Positions 8,152-15,534 of a DNA stretch of 64,000 nucleotides are shown one piece after another (within the stretch, counting starts at the first letter, position 1; every line of letters begins with the position of its first letter). The notes beneath the pieces were generated by a model. It was given only the letters and a program-made list of their open reading frames with translations. It was not told the DNA's origin and made no database searches. Location of the stretch: contig CAYWJB010000012.1 in assembly GCA_964458495.1 (NCBI GenBank), positions 55,845 through 119,844 on the forward strand, in the 5' to 3' direction. The translations under genes were made by a program, and so were the position numbers. The stretch comes from JANWVO01 sp964458495 (GTDB lineage: Bacteria > Acidobacteriota > Terriglobia > Bryobacterales > Bryobacteraceae).

Positions 8152-9489
8152 ATGAATCCCGATGCCCTCTGGAGCCGGCGGCAGTGGCTGGCCACCGCGG
8201 CGGCGGCAGCCGCACGAGCGCAAGCGCAAGCTCCGCGCCGCAGACCCAACTTCGTCATCCTGTTTGCCGACGATCTCGGCTGGGGCGACCTTGGCTGTTA
8301 CGGACACCCGCTGATCCGCACACCGAACCTCGACCGCATGGCCGGCGAAGGTGCGCGCTTTACGTCGTTCTACGCCGCCGCGCCTGTCTGTACGCCCTCC
8401 CGCGCAGGGCTTCTCACCGGGCGCTACCCGATCCGCGCCGGACAGCCCGGCAACACGGGACCGGACACCGTGGGCGGTCTGCCCCTGAGCGAGGTTCTGC
8501 TGCCACGAGTGCTCAAGCCTCTTGGCTATCGCACAATGGCGATCGGCAAGTGGCACCTCGGCTTCCAGCCGGAGGAGTACCTGCCCGTGCGGCGCGGCTT
8601 CGACGACTGGCTCGGGCTCCCCTACTCGAACGACATGATCCCGCCGTGGGTGAAGACAGAGCGTCCCTTGCGGCTGTACCGGGGCGCGGAAGCCGTCAGA
8701 GAGGTGATGGAGCAGGACGAACTCACGCCGATGTACACGGAGGAAGCCGTGCGCTTCATCCGTGCCAACCGGGACCGTCCGTTCTTTCTCTATCTGGCCT
8801 ATTCGATGCCGCACCTGCCGGTGAGCGCGCCAGCGCGGTTGCGCGGCCGCTCGCGCGGCGGGCTGTACGGGGACGTGATCGAAACGCTCGACTGGAGCGC
8901 AGGCGAGATCCGCAAGGCGCTGGAAGAAGCAGGCATCGCAAGAGACACGCTGGTCGTCTTCACGAGCGACAACGGCCCGTGGCACAATCTGCCGCCGCGG
9001 ATGCTCGCCGGCGGCGTCGAGCCGTGGCACACGGGCTCGGCGGGGCTGCTGCGGGGCGCGAAGGGCACGACATGGGAGGGCGGTCCGCGCGTGCCGGGCA
9101 TCTTCTGGGGGCCGGGACTCGTGCGGCCGCAAAACGTGTTCGACATGGCGTCCACGCTGGATCTGCTGCCAACGGTCGCGGCGCTGGCCGGGGCCCGATT
9201 GCCGGAGGGCCGCGTTCTGGACGGCCACGATCTTGGCGGGACGCTGCGGCACGGCGCGCCCTCTCCCCGCGGCGAGTTCTTCTACTGCCTGGGAAAGCGG
9301 CTGGAGGCCGTGCGGCAGGGCCCGTGGAAGTACCGCCATGCTCCCGGCGGCGCGGCGGAGCTGTTCCATCTGGAGCGCGACCCGTCGGAGCGGTACGATG
9401 TGAGCGCGCGCGAGCCGGCGGTGGCCGCGCGGCTGGCGACGCGGCTGCGGGAGTTCGCGCAGGAGATTGGGGCCGAGACGGCGGGCTGA
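8152..9489 (+). CDS. exported arylsulfatase-type sulfatase
   Basis: A 445-residue alkaline-phosphatase-superfamily sulfatase. The N-terminus SRRQWLATAAAAAARAQAQA is a twin-arginine-like signal. ILFADDLGWGDLGCYG supplies the metal-binding Asp pair. C80-TPSR is the formylglycine motif with Cys as the modified residue, followed by AGLLTGRYP. GKWHLG and the VFTSDNGP metal site follow in order. It hydrolyses sulfate esters, substrate unknown; sulfated polysaccharides are a usual target in this lineage. No formylglycine-generating enzyme lies nearby. The ATG follows GGAGG at about 12 bases. Confidence 0.9.
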   Translation: MNPDALWSRRQWLATAAAAAARAQAQAPRRRPNFVILFADDLGWGDLGCYGHPLIRTPNLDRMAGEGARFTSFYAAAPVCTPSRAGLLTGRYPIRAGQPGNTGPDTVGGLPLSEVLLPRVLKPLGYRTMAIGKWHLGFQPEEYLPVRRGFDDWLGLPYSNDMIPPWVKTERPLRLYRGAEAVREVMEQDELTPMYTEEAVRFIRANRDRPFFLYLAYSMPHLPVSAPARLRGRSRGGLYGDVIETLDWSAGEIRKALEEAGIARDTLVVFTSDNGPWHNLPPRMLAGGVEPWHTGSAGLLRGAKGTTWEGGPRVPGIFWGPGLVRPQNVFDMASTLDLLPTVAALAGARLPEGRVLDGHDLGGTLRHGAPSPRGEFFYCLGKRLEAVRQGPWKYRHAPGGAAELFHLERDPSERYDVSAREPAVAARLATRLREFAQEIGAETAG

Positions 9490-9543
9490 GAATCCTGAAG
9501 CGCAGGCCGCTTACGCTAATCTGGAAGGGAAGAGGGACCTGCA

Positions 9544-10107
9544 ATGGACGGCACGATCCGCGAAAACCAGATCCAGCTGGGCGAGCTTCCTCCGGGGCTG
9601 TTCGACCGCATTGACCGTGAAGGCAGTTTCGGCACGGACTCGGGCATTCTGCTCACTACGGTCGACAGCGTCATCAACTGGGGCCGCAAGAACTCGATCT
9701 GGCCGATGACGTTCGGCCTGGCCTGCTGCGCCATCGAGATGATGGCCATGAGCGCGTCGCGCTTCGACGTCGCGCGCTTCGGCGCCGAAGTTTTCCGCGG
9801 CAGCCCGCGGCAGGCGGACCTGATGATCATCGCCGGGCGGGTGTCGAACAAGATGGCGCCGGTGGCGCGCCAGCTCTACCAGCAGATGCCGGAGCCGAAG
9901 TGGGTGATTTCGATGGGCGCGTGCGCGACGTCGACGGGCGTCTTCAGCAACTACGCGCTGATCCCGATCAACCAGGTGATCCCGGTGGACGTCTACGTGC
10001 CGGGCTGCCCGCCGCGTCCCGAGCAGCTGCTCTACGCGCTGATGCTGTTGCAGAAGAAGATCCAGCAGCAGCGGGGCGTGGTGAAGGAAGTGCTGAACCT
10101 CGGCTGA
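9544..10107 (+). CDS. nuoB: NADH-quinone oxidoreductase subunit B
   Basis: A 187-residue subunit carrying the [4Fe-4S] cluster N2 of respiratory complex I. The four ligands are visible: C61-C62 (FGLACCAIEMM), C127 (MGACATSTG) and C155 (VPGCPPRPEQLLYAL). The start is ATG after a GGAAGAGGGA ribosome site. It sits alone: no other nuo gene is within the window, and it is followed directly by a strong terminator, so it is a monocistronic nuoB. It could be a spare copy or the only one, which cannot be told from here. Confidence 0.95.
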   Translation: MDGTIRENQIQLGELPPGLFDRIDREGSFGTDSGILLTTVDSVINWGRKNSIWPMTFGLACCAIEMMAMSASRFDVARFGAEVFRGSPRQADLMIIAGRVSNKMAPVARQLYQQMPEPKWVISMGACATSTGVFSNYALIPINQVIPVDVYVPGCPPRPEQLLYALMLLQKKIQQQRGVVKEVLNLG

Positions 10108-10130
10108 GGGCGGCCGAAGCGAGTGTGGGT

Positions 10131-10171
10131 GAGGGCGCGGTCCCGCCCGGGTCCGCGCCCTCCGCATTTTT
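10131..10171 (+). terminator. intrinsic terminator after nuoB
   Basis: GAGGGCGCGG (10131-10140) pairs perfectly with CCGCGCCCTC (10153-10162), followed by a run of five T (10167-10171). This is a textbook rho-independent terminator separating nuoB from flaG. Confidence 0.85.
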
Positions 10172-10241
10172 CCTCAAGAACCGGGACTGTGGAACCGATG
10201 CGGGAGGCAGGAGCGGAGCACGCTCAGGAAGGAGGCGCACC

Positions 10242-10520
10242 GTGGAGATCCGCAGAGTGGATACGATCGGCGAGCTGCCGGCGCTGGCTCCGGTGAGCCC
10301 GTTGACGCCGGAGCTCCGGGCCGAGCAGGTGCAACTGATCCGTGCCGTCGAGAAGCTGAACCAGGTGAATTACTTTGGAAAGAACAGCGAGCTGACCTTC
10401 AGCGTCGACCGGGAGACGCGGCGTCCGGTGATGAAGATCGTCGACCGCGAGACGCAGGAGGTGATCCAGCAGATCCCGCCCGAGTTCGTCTTGCGCCTGG
10501 CGGCTGACTTCAAAGACTGA
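10242..10520 (+). CDS. flaG: flagellar protein FlaG-like
   Basis: A 92-residue protein with the FlaG C-terminal signature (LTFSVDRETRRPVMKIVDRETQEVIQQIPPEFVLRL) after a short variable N-terminal region. FlaG proteins are associated with flagellin and filament length, and often sit beside fliS/fliD. It starts at GTG 10242, preceded by AAGGAGGC (10229-10236). fliS follows after 40 bases. No flagellin or fliD gene is seen in the window. Confidence 0.8.
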   Translation: MEIRRVDTIGELPALAPVSPLTPELRAEQVQLIRAVEKLNQVNYFGKNSELTFSVDRETRRPVMKIVDRETQEVIQQIPPEFVLRLAADFKD

Positions 10521-10560
10521 AAACAAAAGATCAAGACCGAGGCGTGCGGGAAAGGCAGGC

Positions 10561-10995
10561 ATGACACTGAATCCCTATCTCGACCACGTGGCGGAGCGTG
10601 TGCTGGGCGCCGACCCCGTGGATCTGATCGTGCTGATGTACGAGGAACTGGTGAAGTCGGTGGGCGAGGCGCGGCGGCATCTGGCCGCCGGCGAGCCGCG
10701 CGAACGGGCACGAGCGGTGAGCCGGGCCATGGCGGTCATCGCCGAACTTGTGCAGGCCGTGGATGCCAAGGCCGATCCCGCACTGGCGGAGAACCTCCTC
10801 CGGCTCTATGCGTTCATGATCGACCGCCTCCAGGCGGCGCATGCCGCGCAGCAGGAACTGCCGCTGTCGGAATGCGAGCGCGTGGCGCTGACGCTGCTGG
10901 AAGGCTGGCGCGGCATCCGCTCCGCGCAACTGGAGGACGCCCCCCCGCTGCTCACGGCCGCACTCGGAGCGCCGGCCATCAGCACCCTTGGCTGA
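10561..10995 (+). CDS. fliS: flagellar export chaperone FliS-like
   Basis: A 144-residue four-helix-type protein beginning NPYLDHVAERVLGADPVDLIVLMYEELVKSVGEAR, which matches FliS (NxY...P.eLI.mLYdg...). FliS holds flagellin monomers unfolded in the cytoplasm for type III export. The C-terminal 30 residues diverge from the family. It pairs with flaG upstream and ends at a small hairpin shared with convergent murQ. Confidence 0.75.
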   Translation: MTLNPYLDHVAERVLGADPVDLIVLMYEELVKSVGEARRHLAAGEPRERARAVSRAMAVIAELVQAVDAKADPALAENLLRLYAFMIDRLQAAHAAQQELPLSECERVALTLLEGWRGIRSAQLEDAPPLLTAALGAPAISTLG

Positions 10996-11015
10996 GAAGC
11001 CTCTCCGGCTTCTTT
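10995..11015. terminator. terminator hairpin between fliS and murQ
   Basis: AGAAGCC (10995-11001), loop TCTCC, GGCTTCT (11007-11013) with T residues after it on the plus strand. The two convergent genes end on either side, so it probably stops fliS transcription. Confidence 0.55.
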
Positions 11016-11923
11016 CAGCCAATCACCTCCCGCAGCCGCCCCCCGGCTGCCGCCAGACGCCGTTCCGCTTCCTGACGGCCCACTTCCAGACGCGCCATCA
11101 CGATGGCCGTCCGCACGTCCATGCCCGCCCCGTCCAAAGCCGCAGCCGCGCGTGTCCGGTCCACACCCGCCACGGCCATGATGATCCGCTGCGCCCGGTC
11201 CACCAGTTTCGCGTTGCGCGGCTGCACATTCACCATCAGGTTCGAGTACACCAGCCCGAGCTTCACCATCACGCCTGACGAGATCATGTTCAGCACCATC
11301 TTGGTGGCTGTGCCCGCCTTGAGCCGGGTCGATCCGCCGATCACCTCCGGTCCGGTGGCCACTTCCACCGGGTAGCGGACGCGGCGCGAAAGTTCCGCCT
11401 CGCGGCAGCAGGCGATGCCGCCGGTCGCCGCCCCCATGCCGGCTGCCGCATCCACGGCCCCCAGCACGTAAGGGGTGCGCCCGCTGGCGGCGATTCCCAC
11501 CAGAAAATCCGCCGAGGTGAACCCGGCCCGGGCAAGATCTTCCGCGCCCGCCTCCGGACGGTCTTCCACGCCTTCCACGGCATGGCGCAGGGCGTAGTCT
11601 CCGCCGGCGATCAGCCCCGTCACCAGGTCCTCGGGCACGTTGAACGTGGGCGGGCACTCACTGGCGTCCAGCACGCCCAGCCTGCCGCTGGTGCCGGCGC
11701 CGATGTAGAAGAGCCTGCCTCCGGCGCGCAGCGCCGCCGCCGCAGCGTCGACCAGCCGGGCGATGGCGGGCAGAGCGCGCTCCACGGCATGGGCCACTGT
11801 CTGGTCTTCGCGGTTGAACACGGCCAGCATCTGTTCGGTGGAGAGGGTGTCGAGTCCCTCGGAGCGGGGATTCAGCTGTTCCGTGTCGAGGCGGGAGAGA
11901 TCGGCCGAATCGGACATCGCCAT
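11015..11923 (-). CDS. murQ: N-acetylmuramic acid 6-phosphate etherase
   Basis: A 302-residue SIS-fold enzyme. Family hallmarks in order: TEQLNPRSEGLDTLST, GRLFYIGAGTSGRLGVLDASECPPTFN, GGSTRLKAGTATKMVLNMISSGVMVKLG. The E in DASECPPT is in the catalytic region. MurQ cleaves the D-lactyl ether of MurNAc-6-phosphate to give GlcNAc-6-phosphate and lactate in cell-wall recycling. The ATG complementary to 11921-11923 is preferred (MAMSDSADL). A longer frame to 11956 and a shorter ATG at 11917 are possible. No anmK, nagZ or MurNAc transporter is adjacent. Confidence 0.9.
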   Translation of the reverse strand: MAMSDSADLSRLDTEQLNPRSEGLDTLSTEQMLAVFNREDQTVAHAVERALPAIARLVDAAAAALRAGGRLFYIGAGTSGRLGVLDASECPPTFNVPEDLVTGLIAGGDYALRHAVEGVEDRPEAGAEDLARAGFTSADFLVGIAASGRTPYVLGAVDAAAGMGAATGGIACCREAELSRRVRYPVEVATGPEVIGGSTRLKAGTATKMVLNMISSGVMVKLGLVYSNLMVNVQPRNAKLVDRAQRIIMAVAGVDRTRAAAALDGAGMDVRTAIVMARLEVGRQEAERRLAAAGGRLREVIG

Positions 11924-11950
11924 TTCATGATGGCGGCTGGCGGAGGCGAA

Positions 11951-11983
11951 AAGCAAAGGCCGGGCGGCGTTTGCCGCCCGGCC
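11951..11983 (-). terminator. intrinsic terminator after the A-type Fe-S carrier gene
   Basis: GGCCGGGCGGC (11958-11968), loop of four, GCCGCCCGGCC (11973-11983) make an 11-bp perfect stem. Read on the minus strand it is followed by TTTGCTTTT, giving a rho-independent terminator for the gene that ends at 12008. It lies just upstream of the murQ start. Confidence 0.75.
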
Positions 11984-12007
11984 GGAAAGGAGGTGGTTGC
12001 AGAGAGC

Positions 12008-12331
12008 TCAGGCCTGGAAGCTGGAACCGCAGCCGCAGGTGGACTTCACGTTCGGGTTGTCGAACTTGAAGCCGGAGCCTTCCAGCGTTTCAACGTAGTC
12101 TACGCTGGCGCCGTCAAGGTAGAGCATGCTGGCCTGGTCGATGAAGACCTTCAGGCCGTCGAAGTCGTAGGACTTGTCGAGCAGCCCCGGGTTGTTCTCG
12201 AAAGCCATGGAGTAAGTAAATCCGGAGCAGCCACCGCCGACGACAGCGATGCGGAGCCCTGCCGGCTTGGGGTCCTGCATATCGAGGATTTCCTTGACCT
12301 TGTTGATGGCGGTGGGAGTGAGAGTGATCAT
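12008..12331 (-). CDS. erpA: A-type iron-sulfur carrier (ErpA/IscA family)
   Basis: A 107-residue HesB/IscA-fold protein. The three conserved cysteines are present: C35 (VGGGCSGFTY) and C99/C101 (STCGCGSSF). It passes [4Fe-4S] or [2Fe-2S] clusters to apo-proteins. It has its own promoter and terminator, so it is monocistronic. ErpA is my preferred name because of the DNPNVKSTCGCGSSF ending, but IscA or SufA cannot be excluded. Ribosome site AGGAGG (complement of 12346-12351) with a closer GGAG. Confidence 0.85.
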   Translation of the reverse strand: MITLTPTAINKVKEILDMQDPKPAGLRIAVVGGGCSGFTYSMAFENNPGLLDKSYDFDGLKVFIDQASMLYLDGASVDYVETLEGSGFKFDNPNVKSTCGCGSSFQA

Positions 12332-12364
12332 AACGAAGCTCCGAACCTCCTACAAACTTGTCCT

Positions 12365-12405
12365 GATTGGAATTGTACCACGGCGGCCCTCGGGCCGCTC
12401 CAATC
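12365..12405 (-). promoter_or_regulatory. promoter and flanking inverted repeat of the A-type carrier gene
   Basis: On the minus strand an extended -10 (TGGTACAAT, core complement of 12372-12377) lies about 40 bases before the ATG. It is bracketed by GATTGG (12365-12370) and CCAATC (12400-12405), a six-base inverted repeat 41 bases end to end, with a GGCCC/GGGCC hairpin inside. This may be an operator over the promoter; which regulator is unknown. Confidence 0.4.
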
Positions 12406-12624
12406 AGAGAGATGCAGGCCGGCGCGGTTTGGCTTCGGGGATCTGCTATGGTAAGGGAAGCCCGGCCCGGGCGATTGCGCGCCGGGGCCGGGCCGGGCCA
12501 GTATTCTGCTGAAACCGCACGGGTTGGGTGCGCGTCGATCCAGTGTATGAGCGGACACGCTGGCGTCCTCCCATTCCCTGCGGGCGGTAGCCGCGCCCCG
12601 GCAGCGGCGCAGGACAGGACGCGA

Positions 12625-13233
12625 GTGGAGAGCCGTCTGACAGAGGAGGCCGTCCTCGTACGGCGCATACAGGAGCGGGACGAAGCGGCGTTTCGCGAAC
12701 TGGTGGAGCGCTACCAGAACAAGGTCTATTCGATCATCTACGGCATCCTGCGCAATCACAACGACGCCGAGGATATCGCCCAGCAGGTTTTCACGAAGAT
12801 CTACTTCTCCATTGGCAACTTCGACTTCCGCAGTTCTCTGCTGACCTGGATCTACAAGATCACGGTCAACGAGTGCTACGACTACCTGCGCAAGCGCCGC
12901 GTGCGCAAGCTGGTCTACGAGAGCGACCTCGGCGACGAAGAGGGCGTCAACATGGAGCGCAGCGAGCCGGACCAGGCGCCGCGGGTCGATGAACGGCTCG
13001 AGCGGCGGGACCTGGCGCTGAAGCTGCTGGCCAAACTCGGCGAGGAAGACCGGCAGTTGATGCTGTTGAAGGAAGTGGAAGGCCACTCGGTGGAAGAGCT
13101 GGCGCGGATGACGGGCATGAACGAGAACACCATCAAGGTGAAGCTGTTCCGCGCGCGGCAGAAACTGCTGAAAGCGGCGCAACGTCTCACGCAAGGGAAG
13201 GGTTTGCGGCCGGCAGGGGAACGTGAACTGTGA
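12625..13233 (+). CDS. ECF-family RNA polymerase sigma factor
   Basis: A 202-residue group IV sigma factor. Region 2 runs from FRELVERYQNKVYSIIYGILRNHNDAEDIAQQVFTKIY to the TWIYKITVNECYDYLRKRR helix. Region 4 includes LMLLKEVEGHSVEELARMTGMNENTIKVKLFRARQKL. Starting at GTG 12625 gives an AGGACAGGA ribosome site and begins just ahead of region 2. An ATG at 12547 would add 26 residues. The anti-sigma gene follows after 189 bases. The target regulon is unknown. Confidence 0.85.
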   Translation: MESRLTEEAVLVRRIQERDEAAFRELVERYQNKVYSIIYGILRNHNDAEDIAQQVFTKIYFSIGNFDFRSSLLTWIYKITVNECYDYLRKRRVRKLVYESDLGDEEGVNMERSEPDQAPRVDERLERRDLALKLLAKLGEEDRQLMLLKEVEGHSVEELARMTGMNENTIKVKLFRARQKLLKAAQRLTQGKGLRPAGEREL

Positions 13234-13422
13234 TGGGAGCGCCCTTAAAGACGGCGGCAGGCGAGCGGCGCAGGGCCGCACGGATGCCGGGCGCTTCAGG
13301 TATGATTGGCAAAGCGAAGGGAGCGTGCCCGTGGCGAGCGGGCGGCGGGCGCAGGAAGGCGTCCGCAAGGAGACTCCCGGCTTCGCCGGCTCGTTATCAA
13401 TTGGACTTGAGGGAAGACGGAA
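13234..13422. other. intergenic spacer between sigma and anti-sigma genes
   Basis: The 189-base spacer is GC-rich. Short open frames exist, but none has a convincing ribosome site or protein-like composition. A GAGGGAAGACGGAA ribosome site ends the spacer. I see no clear terminator or promoter. Confidence 0.4.
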
Positions 13423-13923
13423 ATGCACGAGCCAGTGGTTGAAGGGCTGGAAGAGTATCTGGCGGGCGAGGCGCGAGGCACGCGGCTGGCTGCAATCGAA
13501 CAGCATCTGGCCGGTTGCGCCGCCTGCCGCGGCGCCGTGGAAGGCTTGCGCGCGCAGCAGCAATTGCTGCGCTCTTTGCGCAGCCCGGATGTCACAGGAC
13601 CAGCGCCGGGCTTTTACGCCCGCGTCATGGAGCGGATCGAGGCGCAGCGGACCAGATCGATCTGGTCGATCTTCCTGGAGCCCGCGTTCAGCCGCCGCCT
13701 GAGCTACGCTTCGCTGGCGTTGCTGGTGGCATTGAGCGCGGCGGTCTGGTCCGGCGGTGGAGAGGCGGTGGTGGATGAGGGCAACCCGATGGTTGTGATC
13801 GCCACGGAGTTGCCCGAGGCGCCCGGGCTGGATCCCGGACATGACCGCGCCGTGGTGCTGACCCATCTGGTGAGCATGAATGGCGGCGGCGAAGCGCCCA
13901 CGCTGCCTGTATCATCGGATTGA
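13423..13923 (+). CDS. anti-sigma factor with zinc-finger-like N-terminus
   Basis: A 166-residue single-pass protein. The N-terminal HLAGCAACRG (H-x3-C-x2-C) is the zinc-binding anti-sigma motif. A hydrophobic segment at about 93-108 (LSYASLALLVALSAAVW) crosses the membrane, leaving a periplasmic tail of about 55 residues without a known sensor domain. It should sequester the ECF sigma factor encoded just upstream. The Spy-like gene follows after 16 bases, suggesting an envelope-stress circuit. Confidence 0.8.
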   Translation: MHEPVVEGLEEYLAGEARGTRLAAIEQHLAGCAACRGAVEGLRAQQQLLRSLRSPDVTGPAPGFYARVMERIEAQRTRSIWSIFLEPAFSRRLSYASLALLVALSAAVWSGGGEAVVDEGNPMVVIATELPEAPGLDPGHDRAVVLTHLVSMNGGGEAPTLPVSSD

Positions 13924-13939
13924 AGCAGGGGATGCGCAT

Positions 13940-14332
13940 GTGAGCGTGCGAGGCCCAGCAGCGGATTGCGGACCCACCTGGCACACCCCGCGGGTGCTGG
14001 CGGTGCTGCTGCTGGTGTTCCTGTGCGGCGCGGCGGCCGGCGCGCTGGCCACGCGCATGTTCGCTCCCCGGATGCCGGCGGCGGCGGCGTGGAGTGCCGG
14101 CGGCCGCGAATGGACGCTGAACCTGATGAAGGAGGAACTCAAACTCACTCCCGAACAGGCGGCGGAGATCGAAACAGTTCTCGACGAATTTGTTCTGTAC
14201 TACCAGAACCTCCAGGGCCAGATGGATGACTTCCGCGCCGAGGGCAAGAAGCGGATTCTGCGCACGCTGACGCCTGAGCAGCGCAAGAAGTTCGAGAAGA
14301 TGGTGGGCAAGCTGAACGCGAAACTGCGCTGA
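13940..14332 (+). CDS. Spy/CpxP-like periplasmic protein (membrane-anchored)
   Basis: A 130-residue protein. An N-terminal hydrophobic anchor (about 19-40, VLAVLLLVFLCGAAAGALATRMF) precedes a helical domain with two LTPEQ motifs (LKLTPEQAAEIETVLDEF and RTLTPEQRKKFEKM). These are the LTxxQ hallmark of Spy/CpxP and metal-resistance relatives, which act as periplasmic chaperones or stress sensors. GTG at 13940 is the chosen start, 16 bases after the anti-sigma stop. It is a candidate sensor or effector for the sigma/anti-sigma pair. Confidence 0.7.
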   Translation: MSVRGPAADCGPTWHTPRVLAVLLLVFLCGAAAGALATRMFAPRMPAAAAWSAGGREWTLNLMKEELKLTPEQAAEIETVLDEFVLYYQNLQGQMDDFRAEGKKRILRTLTPEQRKKFEKMVGKLNAKLR

Positions 14333-14436
14333 GCCCCCTTCCCTCCCTCCTGCCCTGGCGACATCCCTTTACGGGGCCTTCGGGTGCGTCACGCCCCGGA
14401 AGGCGCTGAATCCTTGTAATGTGGGATTGGTGCCGT

Positions 14437-14727
14437 ATGAGATACATCGCAATTGTTCTGATTTTGTTGCTGGCGGGCATCACCGTGGCCGGGGCGCAGC
14501 AGGCGGCCAGCGATGATCAGATTTACGATCTGGTCCGCCGGCGGCTGGCGGGTGATCCGGACGTGAAGGGCGGCGCCTTTGACATCACGGTAGCGAACGG
14601 GGTGGTGACACTGAAGGGAACGGTGCGGTCGGAGAAGGCGCGGAGGAAGGCGGACAAGCTGACGCGCAAGGTGAAGGGCGTCAAGGACGTCGTCAATCAG
14701 CTTGTGGTCAAGCCGGCGGGTCTGTAG
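14437..14727 (+). CDS. secreted BON-domain protein
   Basis: A 96-residue protein with a signal peptide (about 1-22, MRYIAIVLILLLAGITVAGAQQ) and one BON domain (DDQIYDLVRRRLAGDPDVKGGAFDITVANGVVTLKGTVRSEKARRKADKLTRKVKGVKDVVNQLVV). BON domains of the OsmY type bind periplasmic membrane surfaces. The ATG at 14437 is preferred over the upstream TTG/GTG frame because the signal peptide starts there. The TrmO-like fusion gene starts 3 bases after its stop. Confidence 0.85.
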   Translation: MRYIAIVLILLLAGITVAGAQQAASDDQIYDLVRRRLAGDPDVKGGAFDITVANGVVTLKGTVRSEKARRKADKLTRKVKGVKDVVNQLVVKPAGL

Positions 14728-14730
14728 CGC

Positions 14731-15531
14731 ATGGACGACTGGAGCCTGAAACCTGTCGGCGTGGTGCGCTGCGAAGTCCACGAGCGCAAGCAAATGCCGG
14801 TCTGGGGCGTGCCGGCGGAGATCGAGATTTACCCCGAGTACGAACCGGCGCTGCACCGGATCGAAAAGCACACGCACGTGTGGGTTTTCGGCTGGCTCGT
14901 GCAGGGAAAGCCGGAGCGGGACGTGTTGCAGGTGACGCCGCGCGGCGTCACCGACACTGGCCCCGAGGGGCTGCACGGCGTGTTTGCCGTACGGTCGCCG
15001 GCGCGGCCCAATCCCGTGGGGCTTACAGCGGCGCGTGTGTTGGGCCGCGAGGGGCGGCGGCTGCATCTGGACCGGCTGGATTTTCTCGACGGCACGCCGG
15101 TAATCGACATCAAGCCATACTTCATCAACCGCGACCTGATCTTCAGCGCGGGGGGAAGGCAGGTGGGCAAGCCGCGCTCGCGGGAGGATCTGCGCGAAAG
15201 CCTGCTGGTGCAGGCCGTGCAGTTCCACGGGGAGCGCCACCCGGAACTCGAACTGGGCGTACGCGTCTTCGAGCACTACCGCGCGGCGGTGCACGACATG
15301 AACGACCCCGGCGGCTACCGGATCGAGGCGCCGTGGCGGCGTCCCGTGCTCTGCGACGCCTTTCAGGGCATGACGCGCGTGACGCTGGGGCGCGGGACGC
15401 TCGCGCTGCACGAGGAGGACGTGGTGCGGATCGACGGGCGCGCCGAATACGTCCTGCGCTCCGCCCTGCCTGCGAACGTGCTGGAAGCTTCCGACGGGGA
15501 TCTGTTCGAGTTCCGGCTCCTCGGCGGCTGA
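14731..15531 (+). CDS. TrmO-like (TsaA/UPF0066) protein fused to an FmdE-like domain
   Basis: A 266-residue two-domain protein. Residues about 5-150 are a TrmO/TsaA beta-barrel with the SAM-binding signature VRSPARPNPVGLTAARV (88-104) and LDFLDGTPVIDIKPY (116-130); TrmO N6-methylates t6A37 in tRNA. Residues about 155-266 resemble FmdE: FHGERHPELELGVRV (165-179) and CDAFQGMTRVTLGRGTL (208-224). In that domain the usual CPG Cys is His and the TGC Cys is Arg, so the FmdE metal site looks degenerate. Three bases separate it from the BON gene. The role of the fusion is unknown; assignment of the second half rests on motif resemblance only. Confidence 0.75.
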   Translation: MDDWSLKPVGVVRCEVHERKQMPVWGVPAEIEIYPEYEPALHRIEKHTHVWVFGWLVQGKPERDVLQVTPRGVTDTGPEGLHGVFAVRSPARPNPVGLTAARVLGREGRRLHLDRLDFLDGTPVIDIKPYFINRDLIFSAGGRQVGKPRSREDLRESLLVQAVQFHGERHPELELGVRVFEHYRAAVHDMNDPGGYRIEAPWRRPVLCDAFQGMTRVTLGRGTLALHEEDVVRIDGRAEYVLRSALPANVLEASDGDLFEFRLLGG

Positions 15532-15534
15532 GCC

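Noticed and set aside
7795..9369. Long minus-strand frame of 524 codons across the sulfatase
   Set aside because: Only its last 77 codons, downstream of the sulfatase start, look like protein; the rest is antisense to the sulfatase.
13230..13442. Short frame of 70 codons between the ECF sigma and anti-sigma genes
   Set aside because: Arg/Ala-rich low-complexity product with no recognisable motif and weak initiation context.
14372..14404. Imperfect hairpin between the Spy-like and BON genes as a terminator
   Set aside because: The stem has two mismatches and no T-run; not convincing enough to annotate.
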